Shown one piece after another: positions 29,262 through 37,965 of a DNA stretch of 64,000 bases; within the stretch, counting starts at the first letter, position 1, and each line of letters opens with the position of its first letter. Source of the stretch: Salinicola endophyticus (GTDB lineage Bacteria; Pseudomonadota; Gammaproteobacteria; Pseudomonadales; Halomonadaceae); contig NZ_CP159578.1 of assembly GCF_040536835.1 (NCBI RefSeq), positions 1,612,001-1,676,000 of the forward strand, written 5' to 3'. Both the position numbers and the translations under genes were made by a program. The notes beneath the pieces were generated by a model. It searched no databases, was not told where the DNA came from, and saw nothing but the letters and a program-made list of their open reading frames with translations.

Positions 29262-29330
29262 CCAAGAAAAATAGGGATGGTCGAGAAGCCTGGCTTCGAG
29301 ACCCAAATACGCTTATTTGGTGAAACACTC

Positions 29331-29759
29331 ATGAAGACGTTCAGTGCCAAGCCGCAAACCGTGCAGCGCGACTGGTATGTCGTCGATGCATCGGGCAAGA
29401 CGCTCGGTCGTCTGGCGACGGAGATCGCCCGCCGCCTGCGTGGCAAACACAAGCCGGAATACACCCCGCACGTCGACACCGGCGATTACATCGTCGTGGT
29501 CAACGCCGAGAAGGTGCACGTCACCGGCAACAAGGCGCAAGCCAAGAATTACTACCGTCATACCGGTTACCCGGGCGGCCTGCGCTCCATGTCGTTCGAG
29601 AAGCTGATCGACCACGCCCCCGAGCGTGTGATCGAGAGCGCCGTCAAGGGCATGCTGCCCAAGGGCCCGCTGGGTCGTGCCATGTACGCCAAGCTCAAGG
29701 TGTACGCCGGTACCGAACATCCGCACGCCGCGCAGCAGCCGCAAGAACTGAACATCTGA
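29331..29759 (+). CDS. rplM: 50S ribosomal protein L13
   Basis: A 142-residue uL13, the exact E. coli length, an early 50S assembly protein that binds 23S rRNA. Diagnostic stretches are [41 protein letters not shown] and the family signature around [20 protein letters not shown]. The ATG at 29331 matches the family start. An open frame continuing up to 29211 is leader. rpsI follows after 12 bases in the universal rplM-rpsI operon. Confidence 0.99.
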   Translation: MKTFSAKPQTVQRDWYVVDASGKTLGRLATEIARRLRGKHKPEYTPHVDTGDYIVVVNAEKVHVTGNKAQAKNYYRHTGYPGGLRSMSFEKLIDHAPERVIESAVKGMLPKGPLGRAMYAKLKVYAGTEHPHAAQQPQELNI

Positions 29760-29771
29760 GGGTAGACCGCA

Positions 29772-30161
29772 ATGGCACAACAGTACTACGGCACCGGGCG
29801 TCGCAAGACTTCCACCGCTCGTGTGTTCCTCAAGCCGGGCACCGGCAAGATCACCGTCAACAGCCGTGAGCTGGGCGAATATTTCGGCCGCGTCACCGCG
29901 CAGATGGTCGTGCGTCAGCCGCTCGAGCTGACCGAGACCACCGGCCAGTTCGACGTCTACATCACCGTCCAGGGTGGCGGCGGTTCGGCCCAGGCCGGCG
30001 CCATTCGCCACGGCATCACCCGTGCGCTGATGGACTACAACGAAGAGCTGCGCAAGCCGCTGCGTGCTGCCGGCTACGTGACCCGCGATGCGCGTGAAGT
30101 CGAGCGTAAGAAAGTCGGTCTGCGTAAAGCCCGTCGTCGTCCGCAGTTCTCCAAGCGCTGA
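29772..30161 (+). CDS. rpsI: 30S ribosomal protein S9
   Basis: A 129-residue uS9. It has the N-terminal [19 protein letters not shown], the central [19 protein letters not shown] and the C-terminal basic tail [17 protein letters not shown], whose last Lys-Arg reaches the P-site tRNA anticodon stem. Cotranscribed with rplM. A clear terminator lies 27 bases after the stop. In Pseudomonas the cytochrome bc1 genes petABC follow; here sspA does. Confidence 0.99.
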   Translation: MAQQYYGTGRRKTSTARVFLKPGTGKITVNSRELGEYFGRVTAQMVVRQPLELTETTGQFDVYITVQGGGGSAQAGAIRHGITRALMDYNEELRKPLRAAGYVTRDAREVERKKVGLRKARRRPQFSKR

Positions 30162-30187
30162 TCCGTTTCGGATCCCACGCGCGCTCG

Positions 30188-30218
30188 ACGCCCGACTCAC
30201 CATGGTCGGGCGTTTTGC
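30188..30218 (+). terminator. Rho-independent terminator of rplM-rpsI
   Basis: ACGCCCGAC (30188-30196), 8-base loop, GTCGGGCGT (30205-30213) and TTTT at 30213-30216. A classical GC stem with a short U tract. Confidence 0.85.
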
Positions 30219-30330
30219 TGTTGGTACCTTTGCTGGCGATGCGGGTGCGCTGGCTGTGCGGTCAGCGAGCCCCCTGGCGGCCTGCCCGCCGTGTTATCAT
30301 TGACAGCTGAATCAATGCGAGGAATGTTTC

Positions 30331-30957
30331 ATGGGTGTAGTGGCCAAGCGATCGTCGATGACTTTCTACTCCGGCAGCGATGATCACTTCAGTCATCGCG
30401 TGAGAATCGTGCTGGCCGAAAAGGGGGTTGCCGTCGATATCCTGGATGTCTCGGCCGACGAGCACAACGCCGAGCTCGCCGATCTCAACCCCTACAACAG
30501 CGTGCCCACGCTGCTCGATCGTGACCTGGTGCTCTACGAGTCCAAGGTGATGATGGAGTATCTCGACGAGCGCTTCCCGCATCCGCCGCTGCTGCCGGTC
30601 TATCCGGTGGCGCGCGCGCAGAGCCGCCTGTGGATGCACCGCATCGAACGCGAGTGGTGCCCGCTGGTCGAACAGATCCAGCAGGGGCCCAAGAAGGATG
30701 CCGAGAAGGCGCGCAAGGAGCTGCGTGAGAGCCTGGCTGGCATTTCGCCGATCTTCGAGGACATGCCCTACTTCATGAGCGAAGAGTTCACCCTGGTCGA
30801 CTGCTGCATCGCGCCGATTCTGTGGCGTCTGCCGGCGCTGGGCGTGGAGCTGCCGGAGAAGCAGGTCAAGCCGCTGATGAGCTACATGGAGCGCGTGTTC
30901 GCGCGCGATGCCTTCAAGGCGTCGCTGTCCGAGTCCGAACGTGAAATGCGCAGCTGA
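30331..30957 (+). CDS. sspA: Stringent starvation protein A
   Basis: A 208-residue glutathione-S-transferase-fold protein without transferase activity. E. coli SspA binds RNA polymerase with sigma-70 and is induced by starvation, where it supports acid tolerance. An N-terminal thioredoxin-like domain ([37 protein letters not shown]) is followed by a helical domain. The surface PHP motif is present as [20 protein letters not shown] just upstream (30295-30300) could be its -10. sspB follows after 38 bases. Confidence 0.97.
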   Translation: MGVVAKRSSMTFYSGSDDHFSHRVRIVLAEKGVAVDILDVSADEHNAELADLNPYNSVPTLLDRDLVLYESKVMMEYLDERFPHPPLLPVYPVARAQSRLWMHRIEREWCPLVEQIQQGPKKDAEKARKELRESLAGISPIFEDMPYFMSEEFTLVDCCIAPILWRLPALGVELPEKQVKPLMSYMERVFARDAFKASLSESEREMRS

Positions 30958-30995
30958 GACCGCCCGCCGGTCAAGCCGCTCGAGAAGGAGGTGAC

Positions 30996-31466
30996 ATGCT
31001 GACCAGTCGTCCCTATCTGGCGCGAGCCCTGTATGAATGGCTGCTCGACAACGATCAGACGCCCTATATCGTGGTCGACGCCGGCAAGCCTGGCGTGCGC
31101 GTGCCGCAGCAGTTCGTGCAGAACGGCCAGATCGTGCTCAATATCGCCCCGGCTGCGGTGCGCGACCTGCAGATCGACAACGCTGCGCTGACCTTCGGTG
31201 CCCGCTTCAGCGGCCAACCGATGCAGGTGGTGGTGCCGACCGATGCCTTGATCGCTATCTACGCGCGTGAGAACGGTGTCGGCATGGTGTTCGGGCAGGA
31301 GCCGGTGATGCCCGAGTTCTCCGCCGACGAAGAAGCGGAACTGGAAGACGACGGCCGTCCGGCGCTCGAGAGCGTCGAAGAGGCCTCGACCAGTGCCGAA
31401 GCGTCTGACGTCGACGAGGGGCCTCGCCCCGAGAAGGGCAAGCCGTCGCTGCGTATCGTCAAGTAG
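30996..31466 (+). CDS. sspB: ClpXP adaptor protein SspB
   Basis: A 156-residue adaptor that delivers ssrA-tagged proteins to ClpXP. The folded N-terminal domain (about residues 1-115) has the ssrA-binding region (RPYLARALYEWLLDNDQTPYIV, VLNIAPAAVRDL, ARFSGQPMQVVVP). A long acidic linker follows. The final PSLRIVK is the XB motif that docks on the ClpX N-domain. GAGAAGGAGG sits 7 bases upstream of the ATG. A bidirectional terminator follows. Confidence 0.97.
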   Translation: MLTSRPYLARALYEWLLDNDQTPYIVVDAGKPGVRVPQQFVQNGQIVLNIAPAAVRDLQIDNAALTFGARFSGQPMQVVVPTDALIAIYARENGVGMVFGQEPVMPEFSADEEAELEDDGRPALESVEEASTSAEASDVDEGPRPEKGKPSLRIVK

Positions 31467-31500
31467 TCGGCTGACGCCATTCCTGCCATCGCGCAGGGAC

Positions 31501-31539
31501 AAAAAACCGCCGCCGAGTCGATCTCGGCGGCGGTTTTTT
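31501..31539. terminator. Bidirectional terminator between sspB and dolP
   Basis: A6 (31501-31506), CCGCCGCCGAG, 5-base loop TCGAT, CTCGGCGGCGG, T6 (31534-31539): an 11-bp GC stem flanked by A and T tracts. It can terminate both the plus-strand sspAB and the minus-strand lpoA-dolP operon. Confidence 0.93.
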
Positions 31540-31594
31540 CATGCTTGCGTGGGTGCAGTCGGCTTCGCGCCGGTCTGACTCGACGCTAGCGGCT

Positions 31595-32149
31595 TCAGTT
31601 GAGGTATTCGAAGACCTTGACGATGCGCTGTACGCCGCCGACGCCCGAGGCGGCGTTGACCACTTCGCCGGCCTGCTTCTGGGTCACCAGGCCCATGAGG
31701 TAGACCGTGCCGTTTTCGGTGATCACGCGGATCAGGTTGGCGTCGATATCTTCGTTGGCGACCAGGTTGGCCTTGATGCGCCCGGTGATCCAGGTGTCGG
31801 TCATACGCTGGCTGACCGGGGTGTTGGCCGAGACCATCAGCTCGTTGTGGACCTGGCGCACGCTGCGCACCTGCTGGGCGATCTCGCTGGCCTTCTGCTT
31901 GAGCTCCTGGCTGGGCACCTGGCCGGTCAGCAGTACGTTGCTGTTGTAGCTGTCGACGTTGATGTGAGCGTCGCCGAAGCGCGCATCGGCCGCCTGCAGG
32001 TCATCGAAGATCTTGCTCTGGATGGTGCTGTCCTCGACCTTCGCCCCTGGCGTGCGCTCGGCGTAGTTCTCCTGGGTGTTCTGACTGGCACAGCCGCCCA
32101 GGGTGAGCAGGGCGATCACGCATGCGGAGAGAATCAGTGTCTTCTTCAT
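31595..32149 (-). CDS. dolP: Outer-membrane BON-domain lipoprotein DolP (YraP)
   Basis: A 184-residue lipoprotein with lipobox LTLGGC (Cys20) and two BON domains (about 45-110 and 120-182; KIFDDLQAADARFGDAHINV and RIKANLVANEDIDANLIRV). E. coli DolP binds anionic phospholipid at division sites and supports outer-membrane integrity and BAM function. The ATG at 32149 gives a standard signal peptide. The reading frame stays open far upstream inside diaA but on another frame of it. It is the last gene of lpoA-yraN-diaA-dolP. Confidence 0.93.
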   Translation of the reverse strand: MKKTLILSACVIALLTLGGCASQNTQENYAERTPGAKVEDSTIQSKIFDDLQAADARFGDAHINVDSYNSNVLLTGQVPSQELKQKASEIAQQVRSVRQVHNELMVSANTPVSQRMTDTWITGRIKANLVANEDIDANLIRVITENGTVYLMGLVTQKQAGEVVNAASGVGGVQRIVKVFEYLN

Positions 32150-32154
32150 GGGGT

Positions 32155-32766
<612 letters not shown>

Positions 32767-33135
32767 TTAATATGCGTCGAATGCGGCACGAATCCAGTCG
32801 AATTCGAGATCGGGCTGGCTGCCGGTGACGCCGACGACGTCGAAGCGGCACGGACATGATAGCCGCTGTGCCTGGAGATAAAAACGCGCCGCGCGGACGA
32901 GGCGGCGCTGCTTGGCGGCGGTGATCGTCTCCAGCGGGTGGCCGTAGTCGGACCGCCGGCGGTGGCGCACTTCGACGAACACCAGGGTGTCGCCGTCGCG
33001 CATCACCAGGTCGATCTCGCCGCCCTTGGCGTGCTGGTTGCTGGCCACCAGCGTGAGGCCGCGAGTGGTCAACCAGCGGGCGGCGGCTTGTTCCATCGCC
33101 TGCCCGCGGGCGCGGGCGTCAGTCTGCCGCGGCAT
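32767..33135 (-). CDS. yraN: UPF0102 nuclease-fold protein YraN
   Basis: A 122-residue UPF0102 protein with the restriction-endonuclease-like fold. The conserved core is GGEIDLVMRDGDTLVFVEVRHR (E-x-D...E-V-R/K), equivalent to the PD-(D/E)xK metal site. Function is not established; a recombination or DNA-repair role has been suggested from the fold. The ATG at 33135 overlaps the lpoA end by 17 bases and gives family length. The longer open frame to 33357 is a shadow of lpoA. Confidence 0.92.
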   Translation of the reverse strand: MPRQTDARARGQAMEQAAARWLTTRGLTLVASNQHAKGGEIDLVMRDGDTLVFVEVRHRRRSDYGHPLETITAAKQRRLVRAARFYLQAQRLSCPCRFDVVGVTGSQPDLEFDWIRAAFDAY

Positions 33136-35020
33136 CGCTTGTGTTGCCCGCGGCCGGGCCGAGCGGGTCGCCGGGAATATCGCCGCCGGCGGCGGTCGCG
33201 CTGCTGGCGTTCGGTGTGCTGCCGCTGGTGCCGGCGTCGCTCGGCGTCTGCTGGCCGCCATCGCCCAGGGTCGCACCGGGGGAGGCGAGCAGCGGCTGAG
33301 GGACGCCGGCCTGGAACACGGCCCAGGGCAGGGTGCGCTGGATGCGCCCGTCGTCACGCGCCTGCAGGTTGCCTGTGGCGCCGTACACCTGGGTGCTGGG
33401 CAGGGCTTGCAGCAGCGGCAGCCGACGCGCCAGTTCCAGCGCGTCCACGCCCATGGCGTTGAGCTTGAGCAGGCCGGGGTCGTCCTGGGTCGCCAGCTGG
33501 CGGTAGGTGGTGGCGTAGGGCAGGGCGTCGACCCCGCCGGCGGCGGCGTCGGGGATCATCCAAGGCAGATCGACGAACTGAACGTCGTTGAGATCGTGGT
33601 CGGCGCGCGGCTGCGGCGTGCCTTCGTAGATCTGCGAGGTGGCATACACCGGCAGCTTGCTGGCGTAGTAGAAGTCGAGCGTCGGCGGCACCTGGCGGGC
33701 GTAGCTGGGCAGGGCGAGCAGGAACAGCATGTCCGGTTTCGACGGGCCTTTCTTGAGCATCTGGCTGACGGCCTGGGTAACCGAGCCCGAGGGGGGGTAG
33801 CTGACCACCGAGGCGATCTCGCCGCCGTCGCGCTGCCAGCGGTCGCGGAACGCCGCCAGTACCCGTGAGCCCCACTCGTTGTCGGGGACCATGATGCCGG
33901 CACGGCGGTGGCCGTCGAGATAGGCGCGCTGGGCCACCTGGCGTGCTTCGTCCTCGGCGGAGAGGCCATACTGGAACAGCCCGGAAGCCTGGTTGCGCGC
34001 GTGCTCGCCGTAGTTCAGGGCCAGGGTCGGCAGCGGCACGCTGGCGTGTGTCTCCAGCTGATTGACCGTGTCCTTGCTCAGTGGCCCGATCACCGCCTGG
34101 GCGCCGTCGAGGGTGGCCTGGGCATAGAGCGCATCGATGTCCTGCTGGCTCGAATCGATGAAGGTGAGCGCGGGCACCTTCTCGCCCTGGGCGCGGGCGT
34201 CGTCGAGGCGCGCCTGCATGCCCTGGCGGATCGCCTTGGCGACATTGGCCAGGGGGCCGCTCTCGGGCAGCAACACGGCGACGCGGTCGATATCGCGACC
34301 CTCGACCTGGTGCAGGGCGCTGAGCTCCTGCGGCAGGCGGCGATTGGCCGGGTGGTCGGGATAGCGGCTGCGCCACTGGTCGAGACGGTCGAACAGGCCT
34401 GCGACATCGCCGCTGGCGCTGCGGTAGAGGCGCGCCAGGTCCACCCAGCCCTGGGTGATAGTGTCGTTGCTGCTGGCGGCGAGTTTGTCGAGACCGGCCG
34501 GGCTCAGGCGTGACAACGGTTTCCAGATCTCGTCGTTGAGCTCATACGGGGCGTTGTCGCGCTGCAGGCCGATGAGCAGGTCGGCGGCGGCCTCGGGTTC
34601 GCCGATCATGTCCAGCGCGATGCCGCGGCGATAGCGCAGCGTCTGGGCGTCGGCGCTGGGGATAGCGATGCCGCTGTCGAGGATGTCGGTGGCGCGGACC
34701 ACGCTCCAGCCATCCTTCTCGGCAAGGCCGGCGTCCGACATCACCAGCGCCCAGCGCACGCGCAGGGCGGGGTCGAGCTGGGCGCCGTCGACCTGGCTCA
34801 CGATCTGCAGCGCCTGCCGGGTATCCCCCTGGCGTGCTAGAATCTCCGCCGCCTGGAGGCGCGTGGTCGCGGCCTGCTGGCCGCTCTGGCTGCGGGCCTG
34901 GTCGAGCAGTGTCTGGGCGTCGGGCCCGCTGCTGCCCGGCATCATGCCGGGTCCGGCGCAGCCGGCCAGGATCAAGGCTGCCATCGCCGGCAGGAGAAGT
35001 CGCCGCAGGGCGTAACGCAT
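33119..35020 (-). CDS. lpoA: Penicillin-binding protein activator LpoA
   Basis: Outer-membrane lipoprotein that reaches through the peptidoglycan to activate the transpeptidase of PBP1a. It is 633 residues with lipobox LILAGC (Cys21), an N-terminal TPR-like helical domain (about 40-270) and a C-terminal periplasmic-binding-protein-like domain (VAVLLPESGPLANVAKAIRQG to about 600). The tail is low-complexity Ser/Thr/Gly/Ala and overlaps yraN. The ATG at 35020 has GGGA upstream. The frame is open to 35467 but the extra residues lack any signal sequence. Divergent from rsmI, as in E. coli. Confidence 0.95.
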   Translation of the reverse strand: MRYALRRLLLPAMAALILAGCAGPGMMPGSSGPDAQTLLDQARSQSGQQAATTRLQAAEILARQGDTRQALQIVSQVDGAQLDPALRVRWALVMSDAGLAEKDGWSVVRATDILDSGIAIPSADAQTLRYRRGIALDMIGEPEAAADLLIGLQRDNAPYELNDEIWKPLSRLSPAGLDKLAASSNDTITQGWVDLARLYRSASGDVAGLFDRLDQWRSRYPDHPANRRLPQELSALHQVEGRDIDRVAVLLPESGPLANVAKAIRQGMQARLDDARAQGEKVPALTFIDSSQQDIDALYAQATLDGAQAVIGPLSKDTVNQLETHASVPLPTLALNYGEHARNQASGLFQYGLSAEDEARQVAQRAYLDGHRRAGIMVPDNEWGSRVLAAFRDRWQRDGGEIASVVSYPPSGSVTQAVSQMLKKGPSKPDMLFLLALPSYARQVPPTLDFYYASKLPVYATSQIYEGTPQPRADHDLNDVQFVDLPWMIPDAAAGGVDALPYATTYRQLATQDDPGLLKLNAMGVDALELARRLPLLQALPSTQVYGATGNLQARDDGRIQRTLPWAVFQAGVPQPLLASPGATLGDGGQQTPSDAGTSGSTPNASSATAAGGDIPGDPLGPAAGNTSDAAAD

Positions 35021-35298
35021 AGTGTCTGTCCCTTTTCCGTATCTGAGAGGCCGTGCGCTGTCGCGCCCCATTGGCGGTGACGGCGGCCGGTCTCGGTTCC
35101 CTCGTTCCGCTGGTGACTGCCGGCCAGCGGTGGCGGCCGTCGGAACGACTCCCTGAACTCTCGCTGCCGGGCGCTCGCGATGAAGGCGGGGCACCCGCGG
35201 CGACAACGTGAGGCGGTGTCGACCCGAGCGACGAGCAGCTCGGGCGCGCGACACCTGGCACAGGATCTTCCCCATGCACCCAACCCGGATGTTACCGA

Positions 35299-36156
35299 AT
35301 GAGCGAGACAAATGAAGGCGTATTGTACGTGGTCGCCACGCCGATTGGGAATCTCGAGGACTTGAGCGCCCGCGCCGCGCGGGTGCTGGGCGAGGTCGAC
35401 CGGATCGCCGCCGAGGATACCCGGCACACTCAGCGCCTGCTGCGCCATCTGGGGATCGAGCGCCCACTGGTCTCGCTGCACGAGCACAACGAGGCCGCCC
35501 GTGCCGAGTGGCTGCGCGAGCGGCTGGCGGCGGGCGAACGGCTGGCGCTGGTCAGCGATGCTGGTACGCCGCTGATCTCCGATCCGGGGTTCGTGCTGGT
35601 GCGCGAGCTGCGCCGCAGTGGGTTCCGGGTGGTGCCGGTGCCCGGTGCCTGCGCGCTGGTGGCGGCCCTCAGCGTGGCCGGGCTGCCCACTGACCGCTTC
35701 CTGTTCGAGGGCTTTCTGCCGGCCAAGTCGGCGGCGCGCCGGCGCCAGCTGGAAGCGGATGCCGAGCGCACCGAGACGCGCGTCTTCTATGAGTCACCGC
35801 ACCGGATTCGCGATCTGCTCGCCGATCTGGAAGCGACGCTGGGCGCGCGTCGGGTGGTGCTGGCGCGGGAGCTGACCAAGACCTTCGAGACACTGCTCGA
35901 GGGCACACCCGACGAGCTGCTGGCGCGCATGGCGGCGGACCCGGACCAGACCCGCGGCGAATTCGTGGTCATGGTGGCCGGAGCCGAGCCCGCCGAGCGC
36001 GCTGCGGACACCGCCGAGGGCGAGGCGCTGATCGCCGCGATGCTGGCCGAAGGCGTCGGCGTCAAGAGTGCGGCGGCGGTGGCGACGAAAGTGCTCGGTG
36101 GGCGTCGCAAGCAGTGGTATCAGCTGGCCCTGGCGCAGCAGTCCGACGCATATTGA
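35299..36156 (+). CDS. rsmI: 16S rRNA 2'-O-ribose C1402 methyltransferase RsmI
   Basis: SAM-dependent tetrapyrrole-methylase-fold enzyme that methylates the 2'-OH of C1402 in the 30S P site. RsmH, encoded downstream, methylates N4 of the same base. Of 285 residues, the N-terminal blocks VVATPIGNLEDLSARA, EDTRHTQRLLRHLGI and SDAGTPLISDPGF are nearly invariant in the family. The ATG at 35299 has no obvious Shine-Dalgarno. The 278-base divergent region to lpoA contains no consensus promoter I can name. Confidence 0.97.
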   Translation: MSETNEGVLYVVATPIGNLEDLSARAARVLGEVDRIAAEDTRHTQRLLRHLGIERPLVSLHEHNEAARAEWLRERLAAGERLALVSDAGTPLISDPGFVLVRELRRSGFRVVPVPGACALVAALSVAGLPTDRFLFEGFLPAKSAARRRQLEADAERTETRVFYESPHRIRDLLADLEATLGARRVVLARELTKTFETLLEGTPDELLARMAADPDQTRGEFVVMVAGAEPAERAADTAEGEALIAAMLAEGVGVKSAAAVATKVLGGRRKQWYQLALAQQSDAY

Positions 36157-36223
36157 GAGACGCTCGGTGCGTCGGCATTCGGCGACAGTCGGGGCGCCTT
36201 GAGTCGATGGCTCAAGCCCAGTG

Positions 36224-36252
36224 TTGAGAGGGGCAGGGGGTGCTGCTATTCT
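36224..36252 (+). promoter_or_regulatory. rnpB promoter (sigma-70 type)
   Basis: TTGAGA (36224-36229), exactly 17 bases, then TATTCT (36247-36252). The predicted start near 36259-36262 coincides with the 5' end of RNase P RNA. The discriminator is GC-rich (GCGCGC), a feature of promoters under stringent control. Confidence 0.8.
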
Positions 36253-36261
36253 TGCGCGCTT

Positions 36262-36613
<352 letters not shown>

Positions 36614-36645
36614 CTTTTCTTCGCCGTTCGAATACCGAGATCCGC

Positions 36646-37626
36646 ATGCTGCACCGCGACAAGGCTCCACAGGCACCCGACGATGGCGCGGCCGGCTCGC
36701 CGGACTACCGCCACACCAGTGTGCTGCTCGATGGCGCCGTCGATGCCCTGGTGCGCTCGCCGCACGGCTGCTACCTGGATGGTACCTTCGGGCGCGGCGG
36801 CCACTCGCGCGCGATTCTCGAGCGCCTGGCCCCCGAAGGGCGGCTGCTGGCGATCGACCGTGATCCCGCCGCGCTGGCCGCGGCCGCGGCGATCACCGAT
36901 CCGCGCTTCCAGATCTGCCCCGGGGTCTTCGCCGAGCTGGATCGGCACGCCGCAGACGCAGGGCTGGCCGGCCGGCTCGATGGCGTGCTGCTCGACGTCG
37001 GCGTCTCCTCGCCGCAGCTCGACGACCCCGAGCGCGGTTTCAGCTTCCTGCGTGATGGCCCCCTCGACATGCGCATGGACCCCGACTCCGGGGTCGGTGC
37101 CGCCGCCTGGATCGCGCACAGCGACGAGCAGGAGATGGCGCGGGTGTTCAAGACCTACGGCGAGGAGCGCTTCGCCAAGCGTATCGCGCGGGCCATCGTC
37201 GCGGCGCGTCGCGAGGCCCCGATCGCGCGCACCCAGCAGCTGGCCGAGATCGTCAAGGCCGCGCACCCTGCCTGGGAGAAGGGCAAGCATCCGGCGACCC
37301 GGGTGTTCCAGGCGATCCGCATTCATCTCAACGACGAGCTGGGCCAGCTCGAGCGCGCGCTGAGCGCGGCGCTGGAGACCCTCGCCCCGGGCGGACGCCT
37401 GGTGGTGATCAGTTTTCACTCGCTCGAGGATCGGCTGGTCAAGCGCTTCATTCGCGATCAATCCCGCGGCGACACCCACTTGCCCCGCGGCATGCCGATA
37501 CGCGAGGATCAGCTCAACAAGCGGCTCAAGCCGGTGAGCAAGGCACTGCGCCCCGGTGAGCGCGAAGTCGATGGCAATCCCCGTGCGCGCAGCGCGGTGA
37601 TGCGCATCGCCGAGAAGTTGGCGTAA
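36646..37626 (+). CDS. rsmH: 16S rRNA m4C1402 methyltransferase RsmH (MraW)
   Basis: SAM-dependent N4-methyltransferase for C1402 of 16S rRNA and usually the second gene of the dcw cluster. It has 326 residues. Family blocks are [28 protein letters not shown] (SAM-binding), [15 protein letters not shown] and [15 protein letters not shown]. The ATG at 36646 (MLHRDKAPQ) has only GAG upstream. The open frame extends back to 36565 inside rnpB, which rules out the earlier start. mraZ, normally just upstream, is absent. Confidence 0.97.
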   Translation: MLHRDKAPQAPDDGAAGSPDYRHTSVLLDGAVDALVRSPHGCYLDGTFGRGGHSRAILERLAPEGRLLAIDRDPAALAAAAAITDPRFQICPGVFAELDRHAADAGLAGRLDGVLLDVGVSSPQLDDPERGFSFLRDGPLDMRMDPDSGVGAAAWIAHSDEQEMARVFKTYGEERFAKRIARAIVAARREAPIARTQQLAEIVKAAHPAWEKGKHPATRVFQAIRIHLNDELGQLERALSAALETLAPGGRLVVISFHSLEDRLVKRFIRDQSRGDTHLPRGMPIREDQLNKRLKPVSKALRPGEREVDGNPRARSAVMRIAEKLA

Positions 37627-37635
37627 AGGAGCTCC

Positions 37636-37965
37636 ATGGCCGTTCAAGGAAGACGCAGGCCCCCTCTCTTTGGGGACTGGCCATTCGCCCGCCGTACGGG
37701 TACCCGTTCGATCATCCTGATCCTGCTCATCGTCGCTCTCCTCGCCAGCGCGCTGGCGATCATCAGCACGTCCCACCTTACCCGGCTGCAGTACGCCCGG
37801 CTGCAGAAGCTCGAAAACCAGCGCGATGCGCTGCAGACCGAGTGGGGCCGCCTGCTGCTGGAGGAGAGCACCTGGTCATCGCCGGCGCGTATCGAGGCGC
37901 TCGCCAGCAAGCGCCTGGACATGCGCGTGCCGAGCGTGGGTGACGTCAAGGTCATTACCCCATGA
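37636..37965 (+). CDS. ftsL: Cell division protein FtsL
   Basis: A 109-residue bitopic divisome protein that forms FtsQLB and later activates FtsWI. A short cytoplasmic N-terminus, one membrane helix (SIILILLIVALLASALAII) and a periplasmic coiled coil (TRLQYARLQKLENQRDALQTEW) are visible. The C-terminal RLDMRVPSVGDVKVI block matches gammaproteobacterial FtsL. It starts 9 bases after rsmH, behind an AAAGGAG site, and overlaps ftsI by 4 bases. Confidence 0.94.
   Translation: MAVQGRRRPPLFGDWPFARRTGTRSIILILLIVALLASALAIISTSHLTRLQYARLQKLENQRDALQTEWGRLLLEESTWSSPARIEALASKRLDMRVPSVGDVKVITP

Noticed and set aside
29047..29328. Short minus-strand frame in the zapE-rplM gap
   Set aside because: Covers one arm of the inverted repeat and the rplM leader; residues look random and no ribosome-binding site is present.
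35021..35298. Possible small gene in the lpoA-rsmI divergent region
   Set aside because: Open frames here are extensions of lpoA without signal sequence or Shine-Dalgarno; treated as promoter/leader DNA.
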